Below the pieces are notes generated by a model, which was not told the DNA's origin, did no database searches, and worked only from the letters and a program-made list of their open reading frames with translations. A DNA stretch of 44,262 bases from Bacteroidota bacterium (GTDB taxonomy: Bacteria > Bacteroidota > Bacteroidia > Cytophagales > Cytophagaceae), in assembly GCA_023428135.1 (NCBI GenBank), contig JAEYZG010000028.1, positions 1 to 44,262 on the forward strand, written 5' to 3'. Both the position numbers and the translations under genes were made by a program. This document shows positions 16,279 to 25,086 of this stretch, piece after piece (position 1 is the first letter of the stretch; each line of letters begins with the position of its first letter).

Positions 16279-16908
16279 ATGGACAAACAGCAAATTTTGG
16301 AGACTTATAAAGTCTATCTTCTTGAAAACGGTAAAATTCCAACATCTGTATATTCTTTTTGTAAGCTATTAAATATAACAGAATCAGAGTTTTATGGGTA
16401 TTATAATTCTCTTGAGGCTATTGAGCGCGATTTCTGGCTCCAGGTATTTGAGTCTTCTCTGGCTCAATTAGAACAGGATCCCGTTTATCAAAACTACTCT
16501 GCCCGTGAAAAACTGCTGGCATTCTATTTTGTGTGGATTCAGAAAATGAGAGAAAACAGAAGTTATGTCCTTCTGAAAAAAGACAATCTTAAACTTTATG
16601 AAATCGCTAAAAACAATGTCCTCGACGATTTCAAAAATGCCTTTTACAAATACGTCGACACTTTGATTAAGCAAGGAGTTGAATCAAGGGAGGTAAAAGA
16701 ACGAAAGTATATTTCTGATAAATATAAACATGGATTCTGGCTTCAGGCATTGTTTGTATTGAATTATTGGGTTGAAGATACCAGCAACAATTTTGAAATG
16801 ACTGATGCTGCTATTGAAAAAGCTGTGGATCTGAGTTTTCGTCTTATCGGAGAACATACCATGGACAGCCTTATCGACTTCGGAAAATTTTTACTGACCA
16901 AAAAGTAA
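16279..16908 (+). CDS. TetR-like transcriptional regulator
   Basis: 209 aa. The N-terminal 50 residues fit a TetR helix-turn-helix: ILETYKVYLLENGKIPTSVY followed by SFCKLLNITESEFYGYYNS as the helix-turn-helix proper, though more divergent than average. The C-terminal part is all helical (WLQVFESSLAQLEQ, AFYFVWIQKM), as in the ligand/dimer domain of this family. One nt separates it from the UbiB-like kinase gene, a pairing often seen in Bacteroidota; it probably controls its own operon. Ligand unknown. Confidence 0.78.
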   Translation: MDKQQILETYKVYLLENGKIPTSVYSFCKLLNITESEFYGYYNSLEAIERDFWLQVFESSLAQLEQDPVYQNYSAREKLLAFYFVWIQKMRENRSYVLLKKDNLKLYEIAKNNVLDDFKNAFYKYVDTLIKQGVESREVKERKYISDKYKHGFWLQALFVLNYWVEDTSNNFEMTDAAIEKAVDLSFRLIGEHTMDSLIDFGKFLLTKK

Positions 16909-16909
16909 G

Positions 16910-18253
16910 ATGATGAAAGAGCAGGAAAATATTCCCACAGGAAAGGTTGAAAGGGCTACCCGCTTTGTCAGCGCAGGTATCAAGGTCGGAGGTAATTATG
17001 TGAAGCATTATACCAAAAAACTACTGGATCCTAGTTTAACAAAGGAAGATTTGCATGAAGACAATGCAAAAGACATTTACAATACATTAAGCAACCTCAA
17101 AGGCAGCGCCCTTAAAGTTGCACAGATGTTGAGTATGGACAGAGGAATGCTGCCAACTGCTTATGTTGACAGGTTTTCCCTCTCTCAATACAGCGCTCCT
17201 CCATTATCAGGACCTCTTGTAGTAAATACATTCAATAAAACCCTTGGCAAAAGCCCGCAGCAATTGTATGACCACTTCGATATGCATGCCTGCAATGCAG
17301 CTTCAATCGGTCAGGTGCATAAAGCGGTAAAAGACGGAAAGAATCTGGCGGTAAAGATTCAATATCCGGGAGTGGCAAGTAGTGTGAGTTCTGATCTCAA
17401 GATTGTGAAACCATTTGCAATAAGACTGGTCGGAATGAAAGAGGTAGAAATGGATAAATATTTTGAAGAAATAGAATCTAAGCTTCTTGAAGAAACGGAT
17501 TACAAATTAGAGGTAAGTCGTTCTATTGAATTATCAGAATCCTGTAGCCATATAGAGAATCTTGTTTTCCCGAAGTATTATCCGGAGCTGTCTTCTGAAA
17601 GAATCATCACAATGGATTGGCTTGAAGGCAAGCATTTGAAGGAGTTTGTAGATTCTAATCCTTCTCAGGAAGTCAGAAATAAAATCGGACAAGCGCTTTG
17701 GGACTTTTACCATTATCAGGTACATCACCTCAGGAAAGTGCATGCAGATCCACATCCTGGTAATTTTCTTATGCGTGATGATGGAACTGTCGGCATATTT
17801 GACTTTGGTTGTGTAAAGGAAATTCCGGAGTTTTTTTATGAAAACTATTTCAGACTGACCAATAGAGACATTTATAAGGATGAATCGAAATGGAAACAGA
17901 TTTATACCAATCTGGAATTGATTCATCCGAATGATACTGAAGAAGAAATGCAGTTTTTTTCAGGTCTGTTCCATAAGATGGTAGACTTGCTTACTTTACC
18001 ATTCACTCAGGAGCAGTTTGATTTTGGCGATGAAACATATTTTAAGGAAATATATGCTTATACAGATTATGTTTCCAATCTGAAAGAAGTCCGTAACTCA
18101 AAGGTAGCGAGAGGATCAAGACATTCACTTTATATTAACAGAACTTATTTTGGGTTATACTCTATTCTAAGTGATTTAAAAGCAAATGTGAAAACAATGT
18201 TTGTACCGGAGGTTCAGCAGAAGTCCTTCATGGTTGAAAATACTGATGAGTAA
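16910..18253 (+). CDS. UbiB/ABC1/AarF family atypical kinase-like protein
   Basis: 447 aa. Family motifs in order: KVAQ at 69-72 in place of the usual KxGQ, NAASIGQVH (129-137) as the Ala-rich nucleotide loop, the VAIK-type Lys149 in AVKIQYP, ExD in ETD (195-197), HADPHPGN (278-285) as catalytic loop and DFG (298-300). Members act as ATPases supporting quinone or isoprenoid lipid metabolism. ATG codons at 16910 and 16913 are both possible. The C-terminal 130 residues are helical; no clear membrane anchor. It follows the TetR-like gene after one nt, so is likely under its control. Confidence 0.9.
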   Translation: MMKEQENIPTGKVERATRFVSAGIKVGGNYVKHYTKKLLDPSLTKEDLHEDNAKDIYNTLSNLKGSALKVAQMLSMDRGMLPTAYVDRFSLSQYSAPPLSGPLVVNTFNKTLGKSPQQLYDHFDMHACNAASIGQVHKAVKDGKNLAVKIQYPGVASSVSSDLKIVKPFAIRLVGMKEVEMDKYFEEIESKLLEETDYKLEVSRSIELSESCSHIENLVFPKYYPELSSERIITMDWLEGKHLKEFVDSNPSQEVRNKIGQALWDFYHYQVHHLRKVHADPHPGNFLMRDDGTVGIFDFGCVKEIPEFFYENYFRLTNRDIYKDESKWKQIYTNLELIHPNDTEEEMQFFSGLFHKMVDLLTLPFTQEQFDFGDETYFKEIYAYTDYVSNLKEVRNSKVARGSRHSLYINRTYFGLYSILSDLKANVKTMFVPEVQQKSFMVENTDE

Positions 18254-18314
18254 TGTTTTTTAACATAAGCTAAAAAATATGATCCCAGGTCTTCGGATCT
18301 TTGCAGAAAGGAAT

Positions 18315-18360
18315 TTTAGCCTGTCATTATAAATTTCTCATGAAATAGGCTAAATTTTTA
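18315..18360 (+). terminator. Possible terminator or operator between the kinase-like and SMR genes
   Basis: TTTAGCCT (18315-18322) pairs with AGGCTAAA (18347-18354), long 24-nt loop, then ATTTTTA. The loop makes it a weak terminator; it also ends only 15 nt before the SMR start codon and could regulate it. Confidence 0.35.
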
Positions 18361-18374
18361 AAATTTGTAAAATC

Positions 18375-18692
18375 ATGTATTGGATCATTTTAATTATTGC
18401 GGGTTTGTTTGAAGTTGGTTTCACAACCTGCCTCGTCTTATCAAAAAACTTTACAAACCTAATCTGGGCAGCGGGGTTTTTCATATGTATTTCTATGAGC
18501 TTTTTTCTTTTGAATAAAGCGTCTCAGGGAATTCCAATGGGGACAGCTTATGCCGTATGGACAGGGATAGGTGCTGCAGGTACCGTAATTGTCGGAATGA
18601 TATTTTTCAAAGAACCTATAGATTTCTGGAGGTTGTTTTTTATCGCCACTCTGATTCTATCCGTTGCAGGATTGAAGTTTGTCGCCAATTGA
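18375..18692 (+). CDS. SMR family exporter, Gdx/SugE type
   Basis: 105 aa with four transmembrane helices, the exact family size. GLFEVGFTTCLVLSK carries the essential Glu13 in helix 1, and IPMGTAYAVWTGIGAAGT in helix 3 matches the SugE/Gdx subgroup (guanidinium exporters) better than the EmrE-type multidrug pattern. Functions as an antiparallel dimer in the inner membrane, exchanging the cation for protons. One unusual point is Phe where Trp normally follows the Glu-Val. I see no guanidine riboswitch upstream. Confidence 0.87.
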   Translation: MYWIILIIAGLFEVGFTTCLVLSKNFTNLIWAAGFFICISMSFFLLNKASQGIPMGTAYAVWTGIGAAGTVIVGMIFFKEPIDFWRLFFIATLILSVAGLKFVAN

Positions 18693-18743
18693 TTGAACAG
18701 GTGGTATATATTCTCAGATAGTTCGTCGTTAAAGTTTTCAGAT

Positions 18744-18792
18744 ATAATACCAAAGGATAATAATGTTTTGTAATTTTATCCTTTGGTATTAT
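18744..18792. promoter_or_regulatory. Long perfect hairpin between the SMR and AraC genes
   Basis: Arms ATAATACCAAAGGATAA (18744-18760) and TTATCCTTTGGTATTAT (18776-18792) are 17 bp and perfect, loop 15 nt. No T-run follows, so it is a poor terminator; it ends 22 nt before the AraC-type start codon and could be an operator or a 5' mRNA structure. Confidence 0.55.
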
Positions 18793-18814
18793 TAATATCC
18801 ACAGACTGAAATCG

Positions 18815-19963
18815 ATGAAAGCTGCCTGGTTCCAATATGCACTGATATTTTTCAATAAGAACTTAAAGTTTTTATTAGTACTTCTTCCCTCTGCAATTAT
18901 TTTACTAGCTTTTCCTTTTTACTATAAATCCCCTTTAAATCTAATTCAATATTGCTTAGATAATCCACCAAACAAACAATTGTATTATGTAATCTATGAT
19001 GACAGGAATAGTGGCGGATACTCTGTAGCAGAGGAGATAAAAAAATCAGACAAAATTGCTTTCAGGTATACTCTTAAAAAAGGTGTGGAATATCCTTTTT
19101 CCGGAATAACTTTTTATCCGATAAATCCGAGGTTTATTGATCTTTCCGGTTTTGATGAAATCAAACTGAAATTAAAGGCTAAAGAGGGAAAAAGGCTTAA
19201 ATTGGCCATAGGTACTAATATTCAGAACTATTCGAGGGATGAAGATTTCAATTCATACAAAACCAATCAGGTTATAATCAATTCCGACAAAGACTTTAAT
19301 GAAATAACTGCAGATTTTTCCAATTTGGAAACTCCTGAGTGGTGGTTTACTATCAATCAGAAAACTGAGAATGAAATTGGTAAATCTGACTATTCTAAAG
19401 TGCATTATATAAATATTTCCAATTGTGTATCTATTTCTTTGGATAAAGAAGACCAGATAGAAATAGAAGAGTTGATTTTTAATAAAAGCATCATTCCTTT
19501 TTTTGTGTATTCAGCAGTCGGTTGTTTGGTTTATTATATATTTCTCTTTTTTATTTTCAGGAAAAAAGGAAAGGCAGTTGTTCCGGTGCAGTTCACTTAT
19601 GAGAAAACGGAGGTTTTAAATCATTTTGAAAAAGAAGAAGAAGCCGTTTTTCAATATATTACCTCTAACTATTCTAATCCTGAACTATCAATTTTGGATG
19701 TTGTGAATGCTACAGGAAAATATGAACAAAAGGTCTCTTCAATGATAAAAAAGAAAACAGAGATGAATTTCAAGCAGTTTCTCAATAGCCTCAGAATTGC
19801 GGAAGCAAAACGACTGCTGAAAACCTCTGACCTTCAGATTTCAGAGATTGCTTATAAAGTCGGATATGGAAATGTCTCTCATTTCAACAGGGTTTTTAAG
19901 GAATCCGAAAAATGCTCACCAAACGATTTCAGAAAACAGGACCAAAAATCAACAATAGGTTGA
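18815..19963 (+). CDS. Membrane-anchored AraC family regulator
   Basis: 382 aa. Transmembrane helix 18-36, an extracytoplasmic beta-rich domain of about 185 residues (40-225, with YYVIYDDRNSGGYSV and FIDLSGFDEIKLKLKA, resembling a galactose-binding/CIA30-like jelly roll), a second helix 226-248, then a cytoplasmic AraC DNA-binding domain (about 278-374: FKQFLNSLRIAEAKRLLK and ISEIAYKVGYGNVSHFNRVF). It thus looks like a one-component sensor that reads an outside signal and binds DNA at the membrane. Likely targets are nearby genes; ligand unknown. Confidence 0.88.
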   Translation: MKAAWFQYALIFFNKNLKFLLVLLPSAIILLAFPFYYKSPLNLIQYCLDNPPNKQLYYVIYDDRNSGGYSVAEEIKKSDKIAFRYTLKKGVEYPFSGITFYPINPRFIDLSGFDEIKLKLKAKEGKRLKLAIGTNIQNYSRDEDFNSYKTNQVIINSDKDFNEITADFSNLETPEWWFTINQKTENEIGKSDYSKVHYINISNCVSISLDKEDQIEIEELIFNKSIIPFFVYSAVGCLVYYIFLFFIFRKKGKAVVPVQFTYEKTEVLNHFEKEEEAVFQYITSNYSNPELSILDVVNATGKYEQKVSSMIKKKTEMNFKQFLNSLRIAEAKRLLKTSDLQISEIAYKVGYGNVSHFNRVFKESEKCSPNDFRKQDQKSTIG

Positions 19964-20128
19964 AAAATCCTTCTTAATAAGCCTTTTTTAGCTTTTTGCA
20001 AAGCCTTTTAATTTTTTAGCAAATCATTTTCAGGGATGAAAACCTACTTTTAGCGTTAAGAAAATTATAAAATTCTTATCAGAAATTGTCTTTTTCTGAT
20101 TTCTAATAATTCATAAAAATAAAACTTC

Positions 20129-21823
20129 ATGATAAAAAGAAGGACATTTATTCAGGCAGGATCAATCATGGCGCTTCCTTTTCTTCTTCCTGAGAAATTG
20201 CTGACTGCCAAACCCCTGGAGTTTAACTTTGAAACCAATCAAAGCCAAAAGGATCAAACCTGGAATTTGCTGGGGAAAGTAACCTACGGCCCTTTAAAGA
20301 AAGATATTCTTAAGGTTAAAAAGAACGGTTTTCAGGCTTATATTAAGGAGCAGCTGAATGCTCCACAGGAAGACAGCCCTGAAATTATAAAACGCATCCA
20401 TACAACTAAGCTTGACATTAAATATGACTATAATGGTTATAATGTGGATGAATGGAGACCGATTACCTATCTTGATAAAGATCTTAAGTTTTGCAGAAAA
20501 GAATTTGAGAAAGTAAAAGAAAAAGGCTGGCACGAATGGATAAGGCCAGGAATGGAAGTCGTGAGTGCCAACTGGATCCGTGCAGTTTACAGTCCCTGGC
20601 AATTAAAGGAAATGATGGTTGAATTCTGGCACAACCATTTTAATGTAACAGTAAATGGGGATATGGCTATGGGAAGCTGTATGCCAACCTATGACAGGGA
20701 TGTGATCAGGAAACATGCATTTGGAAATTTTCGTCAGTTTTTGGAGGATGTGGCTAAAAGTCCGGCTATGCTTTATTATCTCAACAATAAATCCAGCCAG
20801 GCCAGCCCTGCTAATGAAAACTATGCAAGAGAACTTTTTGAGCTTCATACACTGGGCTCGGAGCACTATATGAACAGTCTCTACGACAGATGGAGAGATG
20901 TTCCTGGTGCTTTGGAGGGAAAACCCGTGGGATACATTGATGAGGATGTATATGAAGCTTCAAGGGCCTTCACCGGATGGACAGTTGCTGACGGAAGTTT
21001 CATCTGGAGGGGTGGTGGTCGTGAGGAATTTCCTGATACCGGAGAGTTTTTTTACTATGATGCCTGGCACGATAACTATCAGAAAAGAATACTCGGTCAT
21101 GAGATAAAGTCGAATATGCCAGCAATGCACGATGGCAGGAAAGTATTGGATCTGGTGGCTTTTCACCCGGGAACTGCGAAAAACATCTGCAGAAAGTTTT
21201 TGCTACGTTTCATGGGAGACGATTATCCTGCATCATTGCTGAACAAAGCCCAGGCTGTATGGTTGCAAAATATCAATGCCCCCGATCAGATAAAAATTAC
21301 CTTGCAGGCTATCTTTGAATCTCCTGAATTCTTGAATTATAAAGGACAAAAGGTAAAGCGCCCTTATGAATTTATAGTTTCAGTTGCAAGAGCTACAGAA
21401 GCAGAATTTACCCCCACTATGATGCTCCAATGGCAGATCATGGGAATGGGGTACAAACCTTTTATGTGGCCTGCACCTACAGGGCATCCGGATAAAGATA
21501 GTAACTGGATGGGACCCGGAGCTATGCTAACGCGATGGAGAACTATCGGTTCAATTTTATATTGGAAGGGTATGGGGGTATTCAAATTCAAATTTGCTGA
21601 TCAGACTCCGGGAGGGCTTTCATATCAGGCTATTGCAGATTACTGGTCTGAAAAACTCACAGGAATCAGGCTTCAGGAAAAGTACCGTACCAGGATTGCA
21701 GCTTTGCTTGCAGACAATGCTGCACCTGATTCTATACCAACAATCAATGAAACACAAATGGAACAAAAGCTAACCATGCTGGCTCAATTTTTATTGTCAA
21801 CTCCGGAATTTCAAACTCGATAA
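20129..21823 (+). CDS. DUF1800 domain protein
   Basis: 564 aa. N-terminus MIKRRTFIQAGSIMALPFLL has twin Arg followed by a hydrophobic segment, consistent with a Tat export signal. DUF1800 signatures follow: WNLLGKVTYGP near 46-56, MVEFWHNHFNVTVNG (about 163-177), NENYARELFELHTLG (about 229-243) and LVAFHPGTAKNICRKFLLRF. Function unknown; DUF1800 proteins occur as adjacent partners of DUF1501 proteins in many bacteria, as here with a 4-nt gap. Probably periplasmic or outer-surface, possibly a hydrolase-like or polysaccharide-linked complex (inference). Confidence 0.92.
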   Translation: MIKRRTFIQAGSIMALPFLLPEKLLTAKPLEFNFETNQSQKDQTWNLLGKVTYGPLKKDILKVKKNGFQAYIKEQLNAPQEDSPEIIKRIHTTKLDIKYDYNGYNVDEWRPITYLDKDLKFCRKEFEKVKEKGWHEWIRPGMEVVSANWIRAVYSPWQLKEMMVEFWHNHFNVTVNGDMAMGSCMPTYDRDVIRKHAFGNFRQFLEDVAKSPAMLYYLNNKSSQASPANENYARELFELHTLGSEHYMNSLYDRWRDVPGALEGKPVGYIDEDVYEASRAFTGWTVADGSFIWRGGGREEFPDTGEFFYYDAWHDNYQKRILGHEIKSNMPAMHDGRKVLDLVAFHPGTAKNICRKFLLRFMGDDYPASLLNKAQAVWLQNINAPDQIKITLQAIFESPEFLNYKGQKVKRPYEFIVSVARATEAEFTPTMMLQWQIMGMGYKPFMWPAPTGHPDKDSNWMGPGAMLTRWRTIGSILYWKGMGVFKFKFADQTPGGLSYQAIADYWSEKLTGIRLQEKYRTRIAALLADNAAPDSIPTINETQMEQKLTMLAQFLLSTPEFQTR

Positions 21824-21827
21824 CTAT

Positions 21828-23048
21828 ATGGATAGAAGATCGCTTATAAAAGGATGCGCAGAATACCTGATGACAACAGGATTAGGCTCGGATTATTTTT
21901 TGACTGAAGACGATTCAAGAGAAACTATAGTTGTTATATTTCTCCGAGGGGGCATGGATGGGTTGAATTTTCTTGCACCTGTAGACGATAGCAATTACAG
22001 AGCTGCAAGGGGAGGAAAGATGGCTTTGCAGGAAGATGCTTTAAAGTTAAACCAGAATCTTGTTCAGGCCGATTTCAGATTACATCCGGAAGCTTATGCA
22101 TTAAAAGAATTGTATGAAAATAAATCTCTTGCTTTGATTCACGCTGCCGGGCTTACCAATGGAACCAGGAGTCACTTTGAAGCTCAGGATCTGATGGAGC
22201 TTGGAAGTAACAGTGATAAAAATCTATCTCAGGGCTGGCTTACCAGGTATCTGCAGTCATTTCACAAGGGTAATATAGTTCCAGCTTATGCTATAGGGTC
22301 AATCCCTCCTGCGTCCTTGCTTGGAAGTATGGAGCAAATGAATATTACTGAAATGAAAAATCTAAGTCTGGATTTTGGTCCGGATCTTATTAATATGCTT
22401 TCAGAAATGTATGGAGCCGGTAATTCTCTTGTACATCGATCTGGTAAAGGTGCGCTTCAGAATATTGCACATATTGCCAAATCATCAAAAGGGTTAAGTT
22501 TTGACTCCTACACTCCTGATAAGTCTGCTGATTATTACAGCTCATGGCCTGGAGAGGAACTTGCAAGTTCCTTCAAGACTGTCGCCCAGCTTATTAAAAT
22601 GGATGCAGGGCTTAAGATTGCAACCATAGATTACGATGGCTGGGATATGCATGATAATCAGGAATGGAAATTTCCGAGATGGATACAGGCTTTGTCATGG
22701 AACCTTAATGCTTTTTACAATGACATCCATGCCTATCATAAAAAAGTGACTATTGTGCTGATGACTGAATTCGGGAGAAGGCTTAAAGCCAATAAAAGCG
22801 GAGGTACAGATCATGGGCACGGAAGTGTGATGATGGTACTGGGAGGAAATGTCAACGGAGGCAATATGTACGGATCATGGCCCGGGCTTGCTAATGAACA
22901 ACTGGATAATGGGGTAGACCTTGCTGTAACAACTGATTATAGAACCGTTTTGAGTGAAATAATGGTCAAGAGAAATCTGGTTAAAGATCCGCAGGTGATC
23001 TTTCCAAAATTTAATGAATATAAAGGAGGATTAGGGATAATCCAATAA
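21828..23048 (+). CDS. DUF1501 domain protein
   Basis: 406 aa. Starts MDRRSLIKG, a Tat-like twin-Arg motif, but the hydrophobic core after it is short and no cleavage site is clear. The DUF1501 core shows IVVIFLRGGMDGLNFLAP (about 34-51), HAAGLTNGTRSHFEAQDLME (about 105-124), and DYDGWDMHDNQ, MTEFGRRLKAN and TDHGHGSVMMVLGG near the C-terminus. The Asp/His pattern resembles the alkaline-phosphatase/sulfatase superfamily metal site, so a metal hydrolase fold is likely. Second gene of the DUF1800-DUF1501 operon, followed by a terminator. Confidence 0.92.
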   Translation: MDRRSLIKGCAEYLMTTGLGSDYFLTEDDSRETIVVIFLRGGMDGLNFLAPVDDSNYRAARGGKMALQEDALKLNQNLVQADFRLHPEAYALKELYENKSLALIHAAGLTNGTRSHFEAQDLMELGSNSDKNLSQGWLTRYLQSFHKGNIVPAYAIGSIPPASLLGSMEQMNITEMKNLSLDFGPDLINMLSEMYGAGNSLVHRSGKGALQNIAHIAKSSKGLSFDSYTPDKSADYYSSWPGEELASSFKTVAQLIKMDAGLKIATIDYDGWDMHDNQEWKFPRWIQALSWNLNAFYNDIHAYHKKVTIVLMTEFGRRLKANKSGGTDHGHGSVMMVLGGNVNGGNMYGSWPGLANEQLDNGVDLAVTTDYRTVLSEIMVKRNLVKDPQVIFPKFNEYKGGLGIIQ

Positions 23049-23078
23049 CGATTGTGTTTTTTGAGTATAAGTAGGAAG

Positions 23079-23108
23079 AGCTTGCCGGAAGGCAGGCTTT
23101 TTCTTTTT
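23079..23108 (+). terminator. Rho-independent terminator of the DUF1800-DUF1501 operon
   Basis: AGCTTGCC (23079-23086), GGAA loop, GGCAGGCT (23091-23098) with one T-G pair, then TTTTTCTTTTT. Confidence 0.85.
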
Positions 23109-23209
23109 ACCTTATTTTAAATATCCGATTAAGATTTTATAATTCAAGAAATGTTTTTTTATATTCAAAATGCTAATATTTGACTTGTGACTTATAAAAT
23201 TTAACAAGC

Positions 23210-25084
23210 ATGCGGATTTTCTACAAAATTTTCATTTCACATGTGGGTATAGGATTATTTTCAGTCCTTACACTTTCATTTTTGTTTTATAATATTCTTA
23301 AAAATTCGCTGATAGAAAGAACTTTGGATCAATTGTCTTCGGTTAATATTCTCAAAAAAAATCAAATGGAGAATTATTTTAACCGAACACAAAAGAATCT
23401 GATTTTTTTATTCGGTCGGACAGACTTTCTGGAGAAAACGGATGCCATTGCAGATATAGAAAAACATAAAGTTTACCTGGATGATCATCAGAAAAGCGAA
23501 TTGAAAAATATCAGTAGTCTTTATGATTTTGATAATATTATTATCACGGATAATCACCTTAAAGGCATCTATTCTTTAAATGCAGATACTACTTTTTTAA
23601 AAGAATTTACCCCGGCAAGAGCGGATAGTTTAAAAGCTTTGAACAAGGACTTTGTCTACTTTGATGCATCTGCATACGATCCTGTTGGTCAGCCTGTTTT
23701 GCTATATATTATTCCTTTGCATTCTAAAAAAGATTCTTTACATCCGGGAGGGTTTATTGTAATAAAAGAACACTTCTCTAAGTTTCAGAAAATTTTATAC
23801 GAGCGAACCGGAATGGGAACAACAGGGGAATCGTATCTGGTTGCATCTGACAAAAGAATGCGTTCTGTATCCAGGTTTTTTCCTGATAGCTTTCCTTTAA
23901 ATATAACTGTAAATACAGAGGCTGTTCAGAATGTCTTTAAAGAAGAAGAAGGCAGGCATATTTTACAGGATTACAGAGATATCAAGGTATTAAGTGCTTA
24001 TAGAAAATTAAACATAGAACTCCCCTGGGCAATAATATCCGAAATTGACTATCAGGAAGCTGTCAAACCGATTAATCAACTTAAAAATTATATCATCGTG
24101 ATTACGGTAGTGCTTATTGTATTGATATTGATTGTTACCTATTTTATCTCTAATGCGATTTCAAATCCGATTTTGTATCTAAAAGATATCATCATGAGTT
24201 TGTCAAAAGGAGTTGTTCCAGAAGCACCGATTGAATCCAGAGGGAATGACGAGATAGCTCAGATTACTGAGGCTACAAGACAGCTGGTAGAAGGAACCAA
24301 AAGGACGACGGAATTTGCCCATCAGACCGGAGCAGGAAATTTTGAAGCAACTTTTACAATTCTGAGTGACAAGGATACATTGGGACTTGCTCTGTTAAGT
24401 ATGAGGGATAAGATTAAAATGCTTCAGGAAAGAGAAGTAAGGTTGGTAAGGGAAAAGGCCTCCGCATTATTGGAAGGACAGGAGAATGAACGTAAACGTT
24501 TTGTAAGGGAGCTTCATGATGGAATAGGGCAATTGCTAACAGTGGTGAAGCTCCGGCTAGATGCAATGGAGGCAAAGGATAAAGAAAAACAAGAAGAAAA
24601 ACAGGAAGTACTGGATCTTGTTAATAATACAATAGGGGAAGTGAGAAGAATTTCCTATAACGTAATGCCTAGCGTTCTGGTGGATTTTGGCTTAGAGGCA
24701 GGTCTGAGAGGTTTGTGCGATAATGTAAAAAAATACTCCCGATTGAATATTGAATTTACTTATATAAAAGAAACCGACAAGCCTTTGAATTTTGAAGTCA
24801 GTGTTCCTGTTTTCAGAATTGTTCAGGAGGGATTGAATAATATCATCAAGCATGCGAAAGCAACGGATGTTTATTTGGATGTTATGGAGCAGGAAGATTA
24901 TCTCTATCTGAAACTAAAAGACAACGGAATCGGATTCAATAAAGCTGATGTAATAAAAAGGGGAGGATTTGGCTTAACTAGTATGAATGAAAGAGCTAAA
25001 TTGCTGAATGGTGAGTTGCATATAGAATCAATTCAAGGGGAGGGAACCGTTACTGAACTTGAAATCCCCATAAACAGAGATTAA
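23210..25084 (+). CDS. Sensor histidine kinase (cache-like, HAMP, HisKA_3, HATPase)
   Basis: 624 aa. Transmembrane helix 9-30, a periplasmic cache-like domain (about 35-290, with GMGTTGESYLV at 201-211 typical of dCache), second helix 294-316, HAMP (about 317-370), a coiled segment, then a NarX/DegS-type dimerisation domain with ENERKRFVRELHDGIGQLL, where His436 is the phospho-acceptor. The HATPase shows GLNNIIKHAKATDV (N box), DNGIGF and GGFGLTSMNERA (G boxes). It phosphorylates the NarL-type regulator whose gene starts 2 nt after its stop codon. Signal unknown. Confidence 0.92.
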   Translation: MRIFYKIFISHVGIGLFSVLTLSFLFYNILKNSLIERTLDQLSSVNILKKNQMENYFNRTQKNLIFLFGRTDFLEKTDAIADIEKHKVYLDDHQKSELKNISSLYDFDNIIITDNHLKGIYSLNADTTFLKEFTPARADSLKALNKDFVYFDASAYDPVGQPVLLYIIPLHSKKDSLHPGGFIVIKEHFSKFQKILYERTGMGTTGESYLVASDKRMRSVSRFFPDSFPLNITVNTEAVQNVFKEEEGRHILQDYRDIKVLSAYRKLNIELPWAIISEIDYQEAVKPINQLKNYIIVITVVLIVLILIVTYFISNAISNPILYLKDIIMSLSKGVVPEAPIESRGNDEIAQITEATRQLVEGTKRTTEFAHQTGAGNFEATFTILSDKDTLGLALLSMRDKIKMLQEREVRLVREKASALLEGQENERKRFVRELHDGIGQLLTVVKLRLDAMEAKDKEKQEEKQEVLDLVNNTIGEVRRISYNVMPSVLVDFGLEAGLRGLCDNVKKYSRLNIEFTYIKETDKPLNFEVSVPVFRIVQEGLNNIIKHAKATDVYLDVMEQEDYLYLKLKDNGIGFNKADVIKRGGFGLTSMNERAKLLNGELHIESIQGEGTVTELEIPINRD

Positions 25085-25086
25085 AT

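Noticed and set aside
18254..18374. Guanidine riboswitch ahead of the Gdx/SugE-type gene
   Set aside because: The conserved ACGR hairpin loops or ykkC core are not visible; only a weak long-loop inverted repeat is.
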